Virus record (IMG/VR): IMGVR_UViG_3300021961_000207
Span: 1 to 41,869 of that record
DNA length: 41,869 nucleotides
Source: a virus
Strand: one strand, 5' to 3'
The notes beneath the pieces are model-generated. The model saw nothing but the letters and a program-made list of their open reading frames with translations, had not been told where the DNA came from and did not search any database. This document shows, piece by piece, positions 30,267 through 38,740 of the stretch (positions within the stretch are counted from its first letter, which is position 1; every line of letters begins with the position of its first letter). Both the position numbers and the translations under genes were made by a program.

Positions 30267-31463
30267 TTATGGTAATGGTCTTCTGACAAGAGGCGGTCCA
30301 AAATCTGCTGGATATGATCTCGCACCGGTATCTGCTGCTTCTTCAAGGAATCTGCCTCCAATGTCAATTTGTGGGGATTTCTTAGTGAGGATATCAACTT
30401 CCTGGAAGCTGAGCGACACGTTTACTTCGGTGGGCGAGCCATCGTTGAAAGAAGAAAATTGATCCCCACCATATGTAACATCCATCGATGTTAATACGCA
30501 ACGTGCAAATTTGTGTATGTATTCGTTTTCACGACCTCTAAAATAGTATTTAATATCAAACTCTGAAGGGTAAATAAAGAAAAGCTTGTCATTAGTTATA
30601 TTTGGATGCATGTGATATTTAAACAAATTAATAATATCACGAACCATGTTCGTTTCAGTTTTACTCTTAGGTAAGAATTTATACTTAAAAGTGAAGGATC
30701 TAGGATCCATTGATTCAAAAATAACTTCTCTAAAAGGGTTTAAAGTACGACCGGTACCAGCGCTTAATGCAGCCCCTATATCCCCGATACCTAAAAAAGA
30801 AGGTATACTTACAAGTTTTGAAAGTACAGCGGTACCGACTGCTGCTCCAGCTCCGGTTACAGCCGATTTAAAATTATCCATATTTCTACTACTAATAGCA
30901 TCTACTATTGCACTACCTGGACCGACTAGACCCGCTAACATTCCGATATCTTTATTAGAATAATTAACATTGTATTTAACTGAAGGAGGTCCATCAACAT
31001 GTAACGTTATTACATCTGTAAGTATGTATTTGGTGTCAGGTTCAATTAAACTAAAATCTTCGATTAAAAAATCTACGGCTACCGCACCCACGACGCCAGC
31101 GACAAACTGACCGCCTGCACCGGTGCTTGAGACTAACCGGCTTAGACCGATACCCCCTGCTACTGCTGCTGTTGTTGTAGCTACGTTAGCTAACTCTTCT
31201 TCAGTAGGATTATCAACAGCTCCTTGGCTTGGAGCATCTCCTTCTTTTATCTTAGATCTATTTGGAGACGCTCTAATAGACTTACCCCGCTCAACAATAG
31301 TAAATTCGACATAGTGTAGTGAGTCCTGACTTGTAAGATCAGCCGGGTAAGTGTACAAACCAATATTAAAGATCTTACGTATTGCAGAACCAATAGTATC
31401 TTCAACAACATTACTTAAAGTTTCTTTAAAGCGTCTTTTAAGTTGATCTTTTAGGTAAGACAT
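30267..31463 (-). CDS. 48: baseplate tail-tube cap protein, gp48-like
   Basis: 398 residues. The C-terminal half carries the family blocks NPFREVIFESMDPRSFTFKY, FKYHMHPN, LFFIYPSEFDIKYYF and TSMDVTYGGDQFSSF. A Gly/Ala-rich region (about 100-240) looks membrane-like in composition but is probably structural. In T4, gp48 caps the baseplate and starts the tube with gp54. The start is taken at MSYLKDQLKRRF (31463), because a late box ends 29 bases upstream; an in-frame ATG at 31508 lies outside the predicted transcript and overlaps the divergent gp4-like gene. Confidence 0.8.
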   Translation of the reverse strand: MSYLKDQLKRRFKETLSNVVEDTIGSAIRKIFNIGLYTYPADLTSQDSLHYVEFTIVERGKSIRASPNRSKIKEGDAPSQGAVDNPTEEELANVATTTAAVAGGIGLSRLVSSTGAGGQFVAGVVGAVAVDFLIEDFSLIEPDTKYILTDVITLHVDGPPSVKYNVNYSNKDIGMLAGLVGPGSAIVDAISSRNMDNFKSAVTGAGAAVGTAVLSKLVSIPSFLGIGDIGAALSAGTGRTLNPFREVIFESMDPRSFTFKYKFLPKSKTETNMVRDIINLFKYHMHPNITNDKLFFIYPSEFDIKYYFRGRENEYIHKFARCVLTSMDVTYGGDQFSSFNDGSPTEVNVSLSFQEVDILTKKSPQIDIGGRFLEEAADTGARSYPADFGPPLVRRPLP

Positions 31464-31464
31464 A

Positions 31465-31500
31465 GGATAAATACTGTTAAAGGTTATGTAATATTTATCC
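31465..31500. promoter_or_regulatory. inverted pair of late promoter boxes
   Basis: GGATAAATA (31465-31473, plus strand) and its exact reverse complement TATTTATCC (31492-31500) face each other across 18 bases. The plus box serves the gp4-like gene (ATG 31501) and the minus box the gp48-like gene (ATG 31463). Each gene starts just beyond the other's box, so the two transcripts are predicted to overlap by a few bases. Confidence 0.6.
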
Positions 31501-31950
31501 ATGTACAACAGTGTTTATAAAGGTCGGTATAAAGTTAAAAATACTACCAAGTATAAAGGTGATTCTGGAGATGTAGTTTATAGATCATCCTGGGAACTTC
31601 AGTTTATGAAATGGTGCGATCAAAACGAATCCGTTTTAGAATGGGGCTCAGAGATTGCTGTAATACCTTATAAATCACCAGTTGACAACAAAGTACATCG
31701 TTATTTTGTAGACTTCTATGTAAAGATTAAAGATAAGAACGGAAGTGTTCAGAAGTATCTTATAGAAATTAAGCCTGAGAAGTTTACAAAGCCGCCAGAG
31801 ATACCTAAACGTAAGACGCGTAAGTTTATAGAAGAAGTGTTTCAATATGGTACAAATCAGGCTAAATGGAAAGCAGCTGATAGCTACTGTAATAAGAATA
31901 ATCTGAAGTTTTTAGTACTAACCGAAAAAGATCTGGGTGTACCCCTGTAA
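31501..31950 (+). CDS. 4: head completion protein, gp4-like
   Basis: 149 residues (T4 gp4 is 150). KYKGDSGDVVYRSSWELQFM, LEWGSEIAVIPYKSPVD and HRYFVDFYVK are family blocks. A nuclease-like set E32, D71, E89 and K91 (ExK in LIEIKPEK) fits the PD-(D/E)XK fold proposed for gp4. In T4, gp4 is needed for heads to accept tails. It is transcribed from the plus box of the inverted late-promoter pair. Confidence 0.85.
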   Translation: MYNSVYKGRYKVKNTTKYKGDSGDVVYRSSWELQFMKWCDQNESVLEWGSEIAVIPYKSPVDNKVHRYFVDFYVKIKDKNGSVQKYLIEIKPEKFTKPPEIPKRKTRKFIEEVFQYGTNQAKWKAADSYCNKNNLKFLVLTEKDLGVPL

Positions 31951-31956
31951 TAAATA
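31949..31956 (+). promoter_or_regulatory. T4-type late promoter box
   Basis: AATAAATA ends 6 bases before the ATG at 31962, the same distance as the box at 23411. It overlaps the stop of the gp4-like gene. Confidence 0.45.
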
Positions 31957-31961
31957 TTCCT

Positions 31962-32525
31962 ATGGCAGAAAATCTATTTCAAAATATAAGAGTCAAAGCC
32001 GGGGATACTGAGAAATCATTTAACTGGTACAGACAACAAGTTAGTAATCTACGTGCATTAAGTTCCACTCAGTTAATGAGAAACACACCAGATTTAACTA
32101 CAGTTATATTACCTGGTATGATGTATATGTTTCTTTATGATCCTAAACATAAAGAAACTCTACCTGTATACGATAGATTTCCGCTAGTCTTACCATTTAG
32201 AAAAGTATCGGACGGCTTCTATGGTATTAATTTACACTATTTACCATATTTGCTTAGATTTAAATTACTCGGTGCATTACAAGAATATACTACATCTGAA
32301 AAGATTAGTGAGAAAACAAGATTGAAACTAAGCTGGAATCTACTGCAAAACATGACTAGAGTAGCCCCAGTGCAGAAAACGGTAAAACATTATCTTTATA
32401 GTCAGCTTGAAACAAAATTTTTAAATATAAAGTACCCGGATTGGACAACTGCTGCAATGCTCCCAGTTGAAAAATTTATCGGTAAAACAAAACAGGATGT
32501 CTGGAAGCAGACTAATAAGAGATAA
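31962..32525 (+). CDS. conserved T4-like virion assembly protein, possibly DNA end protector gp2-like
   Basis: 187 residues, basic. The block LPGMMYMFLYDPKHKETLPV then YDRFPLVLPF and YGINLHYLPYLLR is conserved in marine T4-like phages. I recall relatives being labelled DNA end protector (gp2), and gp2 lies beside gp4 in T4, but I see no diagnostic motif, so the name is tentative. A structural or DNA-terminus role is inferred from position between gp4 and the tube/wedge genes. There is no ribosome binding site; a late box ends 6 bases before the ATG. Confidence 0.55.
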   Translation: MAENLFQNIRVKAGDTEKSFNWYRQQVSNLRALSSTQLMRNTPDLTTVILPGMMYMFLYDPKHKETLPVYDRFPLVLPFRKVSDGFYGINLHYLPYLLRFKLLGALQEYTTSEKISEKTRLKLSWNLLQNMTRVAPVQKTVKHYLYSQLETKFLNIKYPDWTTAAMLPVEKFIGKTKQDVWKQTNKR

Positions 32526-32527
32526 GA

Positions 32528-33157
32528 ATGGCTAAATCTAATTTTTCTTTAAGTGATTTCGTATCTGCTGTACGGAATGACAGCTTAGCTAGAACTAATC
32601 GCTTTGAGGTAATATTACCATCTAAGCCTGGTAGCAAGGCTAAGCCTAATTTTGTAAGTTTAATGTGTGAGCAAGCACAGTTTCCTGCTTTATCTGTACC
32701 TACTCGTACACAAAAAATTTTCGGTCCTCCTAGAATAAGGCCGATCACATCTGAATATAGCAGTGCAGTACAATTCGTATTTCATGTTGATAGAGATATG
32801 AAGGTTAAAGAGTATTTTGACAACTGGGTACATACAGTTATTTCCCCTACTAATTTTACCGTTAATTATCAGAGAGATTATGCGTCTAGTATTTTTTTAC
32901 GACAGCTTGACGAAAAAGATAATGTAACGTATGAAATTGAATTCATAGAAGCGTTTCCAGTTTTAGTTGGTCAGATGGATGTTAGTAACTTATCGAGTAA
33001 CCAGACACACAGACTTAATGTTAATTTTAGCTTTAAATATTGGGTAGATACCAGTAAAGGATATAATTCTTCTACAGCCAAAGCTATAACAGCTATTTCT
33101 AGAATCCTTACCACACCAGGTATACCGATTATTGATACCTTGTTTAGAGGAAAATAA
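32528..33157 (+). CDS. 54: tail-tube-fold protein, probable baseplate tube initiator gp54-like
   Basis: 209 residues. The order of strands (LARTNRFEVILPS, CEQAQFPALSVPT, YSSAVQFVFHVDRDM, ISPTNFTVNYQRDY, YEIEFIEAFPV, HRLNVNFSFKYW) is that of the phage tube fold shared by gp19 and gp54. Its place within the baseplate genes favours the tube initiator gp54 over the major tube protein, which would normally lie with the sheath gene. It starts 2 bases after the previous stop. Confidence 0.65.
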   Translation: MAKSNFSLSDFVSAVRNDSLARTNRFEVILPSKPGSKAKPNFVSLMCEQAQFPALSVPTRTQKIFGPPRIRPITSEYSSAVQFVFHVDRDMKVKEYFDNWVHTVISPTNFTVNYQRDYASSIFLRQLDEKDNVTYEIEFIEAFPVLVGQMDVSNLSSNQTHRLNVNFSFKYWVDTSKGYNSSTAKAITAISRILTTPGIPIIDTLFRGK

Positions 33158-33159
33158 AA

Positions 33160-33648
33160 ATGTATTTTTCTCAATTTCCTGTTACTTTATACACACTTGA
33201 TGATAAAGCGTCAGCTCAGTATGTTCGCAATATTTTTCTAAGAATATCTTTTTCGGAAGATATAAAAAATAAACTAGCAATCTACGATGAGTATGATATT
33301 AAGGAAGGTGAAACCCCAGAAATAGTTTCCTTTAATCTCTACGGAACTACAGAGTATCATTGGTTAATACTTCACACTAATGATATTTTAGATCCAAGAT
33401 TTGAATGGGTGCTTTCTAATAAACAGCTTAGCGACTATGTAAGTTCTAAATACAATAACCCAGCTGGCACACATCACTACGTAGATACAGACGGCTATAT
33501 TGTAAATTCATCTGCCTCGGGCGCAACGCCAGTCTCAAACTACCAGTACGAAGAAGATCTTAATGAAACTAAAAGAAGAATTAAAGTTATTAAGCCGTTA
33601 TTCGTAGCAGCTATAGTTAACGAGTTTAATAGAAAGATTAAACTATAA
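33160..33648 (+). CDS. 53: baseplate wedge protein, gp53-like
   Basis: 162 residues. YFSQFPVTLYTLDD, EGETPEIVSFNLYGTTEYHW, LILHTNDILDPRFEWVLS and HHYVDTDG match the gp53 family. The N-terminal part resembles LysM-like folds seen in T4 gp53. It joins wedges around the hub. It overlaps the next gene by 1 base. Confidence 0.85.
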   Translation: MYFSQFPVTLYTLDDKASAQYVRNIFLRISFSEDIKNKLAIYDEYDIKEGETPEIVSFNLYGTTEYHWLILHTNDILDPRFEWVLSNKQLSDYVSSKYNNPAGTHHYVDTDGYIVNSSASGATPVSNYQYEEDLNETKRRIKVIKPLFVAAIVNEFNRKIKL

Positions 33649-34988
33649 TGTCTAACGAATTTATCACACACGCTGGTGCGGTGCTAATTGAAGATATTGC
33701 TGTTATAAGCAGTAGTGGTGGTTTAATAAGTCTAAAAGACTTTCTTGTTGAATTAAATTTATATGAGGATATTTTTTCTAATTTCATCACGGGTAATATA
33801 GCCCTTACAGATAGTAGGAATCTTGTAGAACTTCTTAATCTAAAAGGTGAAGAGATATTACTCGTTAAATTTAAGACCCCTTCTTTTCCAACCAGTATAT
33901 CTAAAGCATTTAGAGTATACCGAATAAGCGATCGATCTATAGCTTTAGATACTAGTACTCAAATTTTTGTAATGCATTTTACATCTCTGGAATTTATATA
34001 CGACATTACCCTACCTCTTTTTCTTCCTTTTGAGGGGGATATTAAAAATATAGTAACTAATATTTTTAATAATTTTATTTCAACAGAAAGAGAATATACT
34101 GCGGAAGAAGGTTCTTACTTAACAGGAACAAATAAATCAACTATATCATTTATTGGGGAGACCTCTAATAAAGTAAAATTTGTTTCTCCTGGGTGGCTTC
34201 CTTCGAAATGCATAAACTGGCTTGCTACAAAAGCTATACCTAAAGATTATGTTGCTAAGAGTTTTTTATTTTTCGAAACCAGCCAAAGATTTTGTTTTGC
34301 CTGTGTAGAAGCTTTGCTTAAAAATATAAAACAACTTTCCATAGGTAAGTATACTGTTGGTGCATCTAATATAGCGGTAGATTCGTCTAATCCTGATGCC
34401 TCTAGTATTAACCGAGAATATTTTCTTGCCAAAAATTTTAAAATAATAGAAAACGTAGATAATGTTAAGAACATAAGTAATGGGTATCTAGCAAATAGAC
34501 TTATAACCCTTGATTTTCATAATAAAAAATATACTGTAACAGACTATGATTACGTTTCAGAATATAAAAAACAGTTCCATACTACAGGGGAGAACAATAA
34601 GAGTATACCGGTGTTCTCTTCAAATATAATGAGAAACCCTGCTGCTAAAACATCTTTTTACCCAGTTAATCCTCGCCTATACGATAATACAACAGAAAAT
34701 TTTAGTGATGTTATTACCGCTATTCATGGTAATAGAAGATCTAGTTTATTAGATATAGATAATATAAAAGCAAATTTGGTAGTACCGGGTCGAACTGACG
34801 TTGAGGTAGGTACATCGTTGTATCTTTCTTACCCGGTTCTCGGTGGAGGCGATAGAACTAATAACGGGGTTACAGAGGATGTAATTTATTCTGGATACTA
34901 TCTTATTACTGCTATACACCATACCGTCACTTTAAAATCTCATTATATGACAATGGAAATTGTTAAAGATTCCTTAGGTGTATTATGA
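33648..34988 (+). CDS. 27: baseplate hub protein, gp27-like
   Basis: 446 residues (T4 gp27 is 391). LNLYEDIFSNFITGNIALTD then SRNLVELLNLKGEEILLVKF and FRVYRISDRS show the start of the gp27 hub fold (tube-like domains). The C-terminal NLVVPGRTDVEVGTSLYLSY and YLITAIHHTV are typical of hub proteins. A trimer would join the hexameric tube to the trimeric spike. It overlaps the spike gene by 4 bases. Confidence 0.8.
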   Translation: MSNEFITHAGAVLIEDIAVISSSGGLISLKDFLVELNLYEDIFSNFITGNIALTDSRNLVELLNLKGEEILLVKFKTPSFPTSISKAFRVYRISDRSIALDTSTQIFVMHFTSLEFIYDITLPLFLPFEGDIKNIVTNIFNNFISTEREYTAEEGSYLTGTNKSTISFIGETSNKVKFVSPGWLPSKCINWLATKAIPKDYVAKSFLFFETSQRFCFACVEALLKNIKQLSIGKYTVGASNIAVDSSNPDASSINREYFLAKNFKIIENVDNVKNISNGYLANRLITLDFHNKKYTVTDYDYVSEYKKQFHTTGENNKSIPVFSSNIMRNPAAKTSFYPVNPRLYDNTTENFSDVITAIHGNRRSSLLDIDNIKANLVVPGRTDVEVGTSLYLSYPVLGGGDRTNNGVTEDVIYSGYYLITAIHHTVTLKSHYMTMEIVKDSLGVL

Positions 34989-36094
34989 TACAAAATATTT
35001 TTAATAAAGACGGTTTTGTGTGGTGGGTTGGGGTCGTAGAGGACAGATACGACCCGGAAAAATTAGGTCGCTGTAAGGTAAGAATATTCGGTTACCATAC
35101 CGAGAATAAGACCTTACTACCTACATACGACCTCCCCTGGTGTATACCTATCCAACCAATAACGTCTGCTGCTATTTCAGGTATAGGTATTTCTCCTCTT
35201 GGTCCTGTAGAAGGTACCTGGGTTGTCGGCTTCTTTCTCGACGGTGCCGATGGTCAGCAACCAGCAATGTTTGGTACAATTGCTTCTAAGATACCTGGTA
35301 CAGCGGTCGCATTCCCAGCCCCAGCATCACGTCAGCAGGTCAGTAATGCTGATACAGGGGTACTTATCGATGAGAACACCAATGAAGCAGTAACGGATGA
35401 AGATGATGTACCTGTGCCTGCAGCTACTACACCGGTAGACGGATGGGTACTTGGTCAAACTTCTAAGCAATATGAGTCGGGTAATAGAGGTCCTTCTGCT
35501 ATTAATGATTATAGAGGAGGTGCAGGAAATGACCCAGGCGGTGCATCATATGGTACATATCAGCTGGTTTCGTATCAACCCGCTATAATGAAAAGCGGAA
35601 AATCAAGAAGAACAGCTCACTTCCCGCCTGTTGTTCAATTTCTTAATTGGAGTTCATTTAAAGATAAATTTAAATCTCTTGCCCCTGGTACCCCGGCATT
35701 CGATGCTAAGTGGAGAGAAATTGCAGCTGAATATGGTACACAGTTTGAAACTGAACAGTATAACTTTATAAAAGAAACTTACTATTCAGTTCTGCTTTCT
35801 AATTTACAAAGACAGGGTTGTGATCTTTCTAGGCGTGGTCCCGGCGTACAAGATCTGATCTGGTCGACTGCAGTTCAGTATGGTCCCGGTTCTAGCGCTG
35901 TAAGTATTTTTTTAAATCCGCTTAAAAATAAAACAAATCTTTCAGATTCAGATATAATTAGATTGGTAAGTGCATATAAAGTGTCGTCAGTATCTACGCA
36001 CTTTGCGTCTAGTTCCGCTGATTTAAGAAATAGTGTTAAAAATCGATTTAGTTCTGAAGAAAGCAGTCTATTAAACTTGGTAACAACAGCGTAA
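34985..36094 (+). CDS. 5: baseplate hub OB-fold protein with lysozyme-like domain (N-terminal gp5 equivalent)
   Basis: 369 residues. Residues 1-105 form the gp5 N-terminal OB-fold (WWVGVVEDRYDPEKLGRCKV, then GTWVVGFFLDGADGQQPAMF). A linker (110-155) leads to a second domain with YESGNRGPSA (E164), GGASYGTYQL and QDLIWSTAVQYGP, resembling lytic transglycosylase/lysozyme-like domains of baseplates. There is no beta-helix here; it is encoded by the next gene. The enzyme would cut peptidoglycan during tail penetration. Catalytic assignment of E164 is inference. Confidence 0.75.
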   Translation: MIQNIFNKDGFVWWVGVVEDRYDPEKLGRCKVRIFGYHTENKTLLPTYDLPWCIPIQPITSAAISGIGISPLGPVEGTWVVGFFLDGADGQQPAMFGTIASKIPGTAVAFPAPASRQQVSNADTGVLIDENTNEAVTDEDDVPVPAATTPVDGWVLGQTSKQYESGNRGPSAINDYRGGAGNDPGGASYGTYQLVSYQPAIMKSGKSRRTAHFPPVVQFLNWSSFKDKFKSLAPGTPAFDAKWREIAAEYGTQFETEQYNFIKETYYSVLLSNLQRQGCDLSRRGPGVQDLIWSTAVQYGPGSSAVSIFLNPLKNKTNLSDSDIIRLVSAYKVSSVSTHFASSSADLRNSVKNRFSSEESSLLNLVTTA

Positions 36095-36095
36095 C

Positions 36096-38330
36096 ATGAC
36101 GACTAATATACAATCACAAGTAAACGAAGAGCTTAAGACATCTGCATCACAAGCGATTATAGATGCAACAGGTCTTGATAATACAAATGCTAATAATATC
36201 GCGGGCAAAGTTTCGCAAGAAATTTCTAATGAACTTGTACAGAGTGTTAATAGGTCTACTAACCAGACAATTAATGATGTAAAAAATAATCTAATAGGAA
36301 CTTCGAATCCAGTAGACATTGTAGCTGGTAACTTTTCATCCAGTGAATTAACTAATACCCTTAAAACCGAGATACAAAATCAACTAGTTGATGATATCAC
36401 ATCTAAATTTGCAAATAAGCTGCAAGGTGAGTTGATTAACGCGTTACCTACAGATAAAGCTTCAATACTTAATATTGAAGCTCTTGCTGGTAGTTTAAGT
36501 AGCTCAGTTAAGTCTTCTATAGTCTCTTCGCTATTCTCGGCTATATCCGGATTATTTAAACCAAAAAAAGTTAAAGACGCGGTCGAGACATCCGCAGCAG
36601 AAGCAGCAGAGCAAGATCGTGATAATCTTGTAGAGACAGCTACACAAAATTATTCTGATCAAACCGTAAATAATGAACTTTCTAAATCTGAGACGTATAA
36701 TACTGACAACGTAGAAAATACAAACATTGTCTCAACCACCTCTTTAGGCTTTGTGGACCCTACAGGTACCTATCCTACTAAAGAATACCAAGGCTTAACT
36801 GATGTTAATAAGCTAGCTGTTGGTGATATTAGAGGTACTATAGTTCAAAAGAAAAATTTAAATAGAATGCAAGGTGCTAAACTACCTGGTGAAGAATCTT
36901 GGAGTCAACCTCTTTCTCCATTCGTGGGTGAGTATCCTTTCAATAAAGTAATACAGACTGAAAGGGGTCATATTATTGAAATGGATGATACTCCTGGTTC
37001 TGAACGACTTCATATCTACCATAGATCAGGTACCTTTGTCGAAATTGATGCAAGTGGCTCAGTAACTAAGCGCACTACAGGTTCTTCTTATGAAATTATT
37101 GATCGCAACGGTAAGATTGCTATCTCTGGTAAAGCTGATATTTCAGTTAACGGAGGATGTAATATCTACGTAGGTACCGATGCTAATATTGAAGTAGAAG
37201 GTAATACAAGCATTACTTGTCATAATGATATATCAGCAGCTGCAGGGGGTAAGTTTAATCTTTCAGCAGCAGAAGAGTTTAATATTTCTAGCAGCAATGT
37301 TAATATAGAAGCTAATGTTGCGTTGAATTTATATTCAAATAAAGACTTGAATATGCTCGCAGATGAGAATTTAAACATTAAGTCCTTTTATATGTACACA
37401 TATAGTGTGTACAACTACATTCGTACTGTACTTGATTTACATGAGCAAATTGGTAACGACAGGTATGGTAATACAGCTGGTAATTTTTATTTTACAGCAG
37501 CTCAAACATTTAATATTGATTCACCATTAATAAACGAAAACGTAGGTACCTCGATAAAACCTCAGGGCCCTATCGCAGCTACCGCTGGAAGATCAAAGTT
37601 TGGTGTACTTGATGGTAGAAAAGATATTGATCCGGTAGAAATTGATGATCCCGTTGTTCCCACAATAGCAGATCCTTACGCTTTAAGATTAGAGGAAGAT
37701 TTAGCCGCAGAAGGTGAATATGATAATCATAAGAGTCTTATTGTACTCTCAGGACTATCCTCGATAGTTGACTTTGAAAGGCAGCCTAAAGTTATTGAGA
37801 CTGCCTCAATACAAAGCCAGCAGAGTAAATTGATTACTGCATCTGAATCCCTGCTCTCAAAAAATCCCCTACCAGGTAACTTCTTCTTGTCATCTAGCTT
37901 TACAGTTGATATGTTATCTGCTAAAGCGTCCCTTGTTAGAAGCAGAATACCTCAATCAGAAAATTCTGGTCAGATTTATTATAATCTGCAACAGGTAGCA
38001 CTTAATATCTTGGAACCAGCGGCTAGTTTATTCCCTAGTCTTATTATAGCTTCTGGTTATCGGTCTAAAGACATAAGTTCTATCAACTCAGAACACCCAT
38101 TCGGTTCATGTGTAGATATTCAATTCTTAGGTTATAAACCATCTGATTATTTTAATATAGCTAAACGCCTAGCACGAGTATTAAACTACGATCAGTTAAT
38201 ATTGGAATATACCAGCTATTCGAATACCCCTTGGATTCATATCTCCTATAAAGGGGAAAACAATCGAAAGCAAGTTATGACGTTCTGGAACAATAGAAAA
38301 CACAGTGATGGTCTATCCAAACTGGCATAA
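36096..38330 (+). CDS. spike protein with beta-helix and M15-type peptidase domain (C-terminal gp5 equivalent)
   Basis: 744 residues. A helical N-terminal region (1-200) is followed by a VgrG/gp5-like spike (about 280-430) with short repeating strands (GHIIEMDDTPGSERLHIYHR, then ADISVNGGCNIYVGTDANIE). The C-terminal domain shows SGYRS, H667-x6-D674 in HPFGSCVD and H715 in WIHIS, the zinc ligands of M15 D,D-/L,D-type peptidases. It would act at the tail tip as cell-puncturing spike and peptidase. It starts one base after the lysozyme-like hub gene, so gp5 functions are split over two genes. Confidence 0.75.
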   Translation: MTTNIQSQVNEELKTSASQAIIDATGLDNTNANNIAGKVSQEISNELVQSVNRSTNQTINDVKNNLIGTSNPVDIVAGNFSSSELTNTLKTEIQNQLVDDITSKFANKLQGELINALPTDKASILNIEALAGSLSSSVKSSIVSSLFSAISGLFKPKKVKDAVETSAAEAAEQDRDNLVETATQNYSDQTVNNELSKSETYNTDNVENTNIVSTTSLGFVDPTGTYPTKEYQGLTDVNKLAVGDIRGTIVQKKNLNRMQGAKLPGEESWSQPLSPFVGEYPFNKVIQTERGHIIEMDDTPGSERLHIYHRSGTFVEIDASGSVTKRTTGSSYEIIDRNGKIAISGKADISVNGGCNIYVGTDANIEVEGNTSITCHNDISAAAGGKFNLSAAEEFNISSSNVNIEANVALNLYSNKDLNMLADENLNIKSFYMYTYSVYNYIRTVLDLHEQIGNDRYGNTAGNFYFTAAQTFNIDSPLINENVGTSIKPQGPIAATAGRSKFGVLDGRKDIDPVEIDDPVVPTIADPYALRLEEDLAAEGEYDNHKSLIVLSGLSSIVDFERQPKVIETASIQSQQSKLITASESLLSKNPLPGNFFLSSSFTVDMLSAKASLVRSRIPQSENSGQIYYNLQQVALNILEPAASLFPSLIIASGYRSKDISSINSEHPFGSCVDIQFLGYKPSDYFNIAKRLARVLNYDQLILEYTSYSNTPWIHISYKGENNRKQVMTFWNNRKHSDGLSKLA

Positions 38331-38333
38331 ATA
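38326..38333 (+). promoter_or_regulatory. T4-type late promoter box
   Basis: CATAAATA ends 15 bases before ATG 38348 at the stop of the spike gene. It would start a transcript for gp25 and the wedge genes. Confidence 0.45.
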
Positions 38334-38347
38334 CTATAGAAAAGCAT

Positions 38348-38740
38348 ATGGCAAGATCATCCAGACAATTTTCTGATTTAGGATTAAGCTTTACACAACA
38401 TCCTTCGACAGGAGATGTTGTTTTAAAGTATGATGAAGAAGCTATAAAACAGTCGGTACGAAACTTGATATCGACTCAGCATTATGAAAGACCGTTTCAT
38501 CCAGAGATAGGTTGTCAAATATATTCTCTTCTCTTTGAAAACTTCTCACCGATTACTGTTTCTGTTATGAGAAGAACTATATTCGATGTGCTTGCAAAAT
38601 TCGAACCTAGAGTTATAGTTCTAGAAGTTAATATAGATGAGCAGGTAGATGAAAATGGTATAGAGGTAGAGGTAGTATTTCGAACAGTAAATAATGAAAG
38701 ACCGATAACCGTAAAGACTGCATTAACGAGAATCCGATAA
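38348..38740 (+). CDS. 25: baseplate wedge protein, gp25-like
   Basis: 130 residues (T4 gp25 is 132). FSDLGLSFTQHPSTGDVVLK, then STQHYERPFHPEIGCQIYSL and LFENFSP are diagnostic of the gp25/W/TssE family. It joins wedges and sheath at the baseplate. The start follows a late box and AAAG-type ribosome binding site. The next gene begins at the base after its stop. Confidence 0.92.
   Translation: MARSSRQFSDLGLSFTQHPSTGDVVLKYDEEAIKQSVRNLISTQHYERPFHPEIGCQIYSLLFENFSPITVSVMRRTIFDVLAKFEPRVIVLEVNIDEQVDENGIEVEVVFRTVNNERPITVKTALTRIR

Noticed and set aside
30184-31314. Plus-strand open frames opposite the gp26- and gp48-like genes
   Set aside because: They are antisense shadows; the minus-strand proteins have clear family blocks and the plus ones do not.
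31465-31500. Inverted repeat as an attachment site or terminator
   Set aside because: Both arms are late-promoter boxes at matching distances from two divergent genes; there is no T run and no integrase in the window.
31464-31508. Earlier minus-strand ATG (31508) for the gp48-like gene
   Set aside because: It lies upstream of the predicted late transcript start and overlaps the divergent gp4-like coding region.
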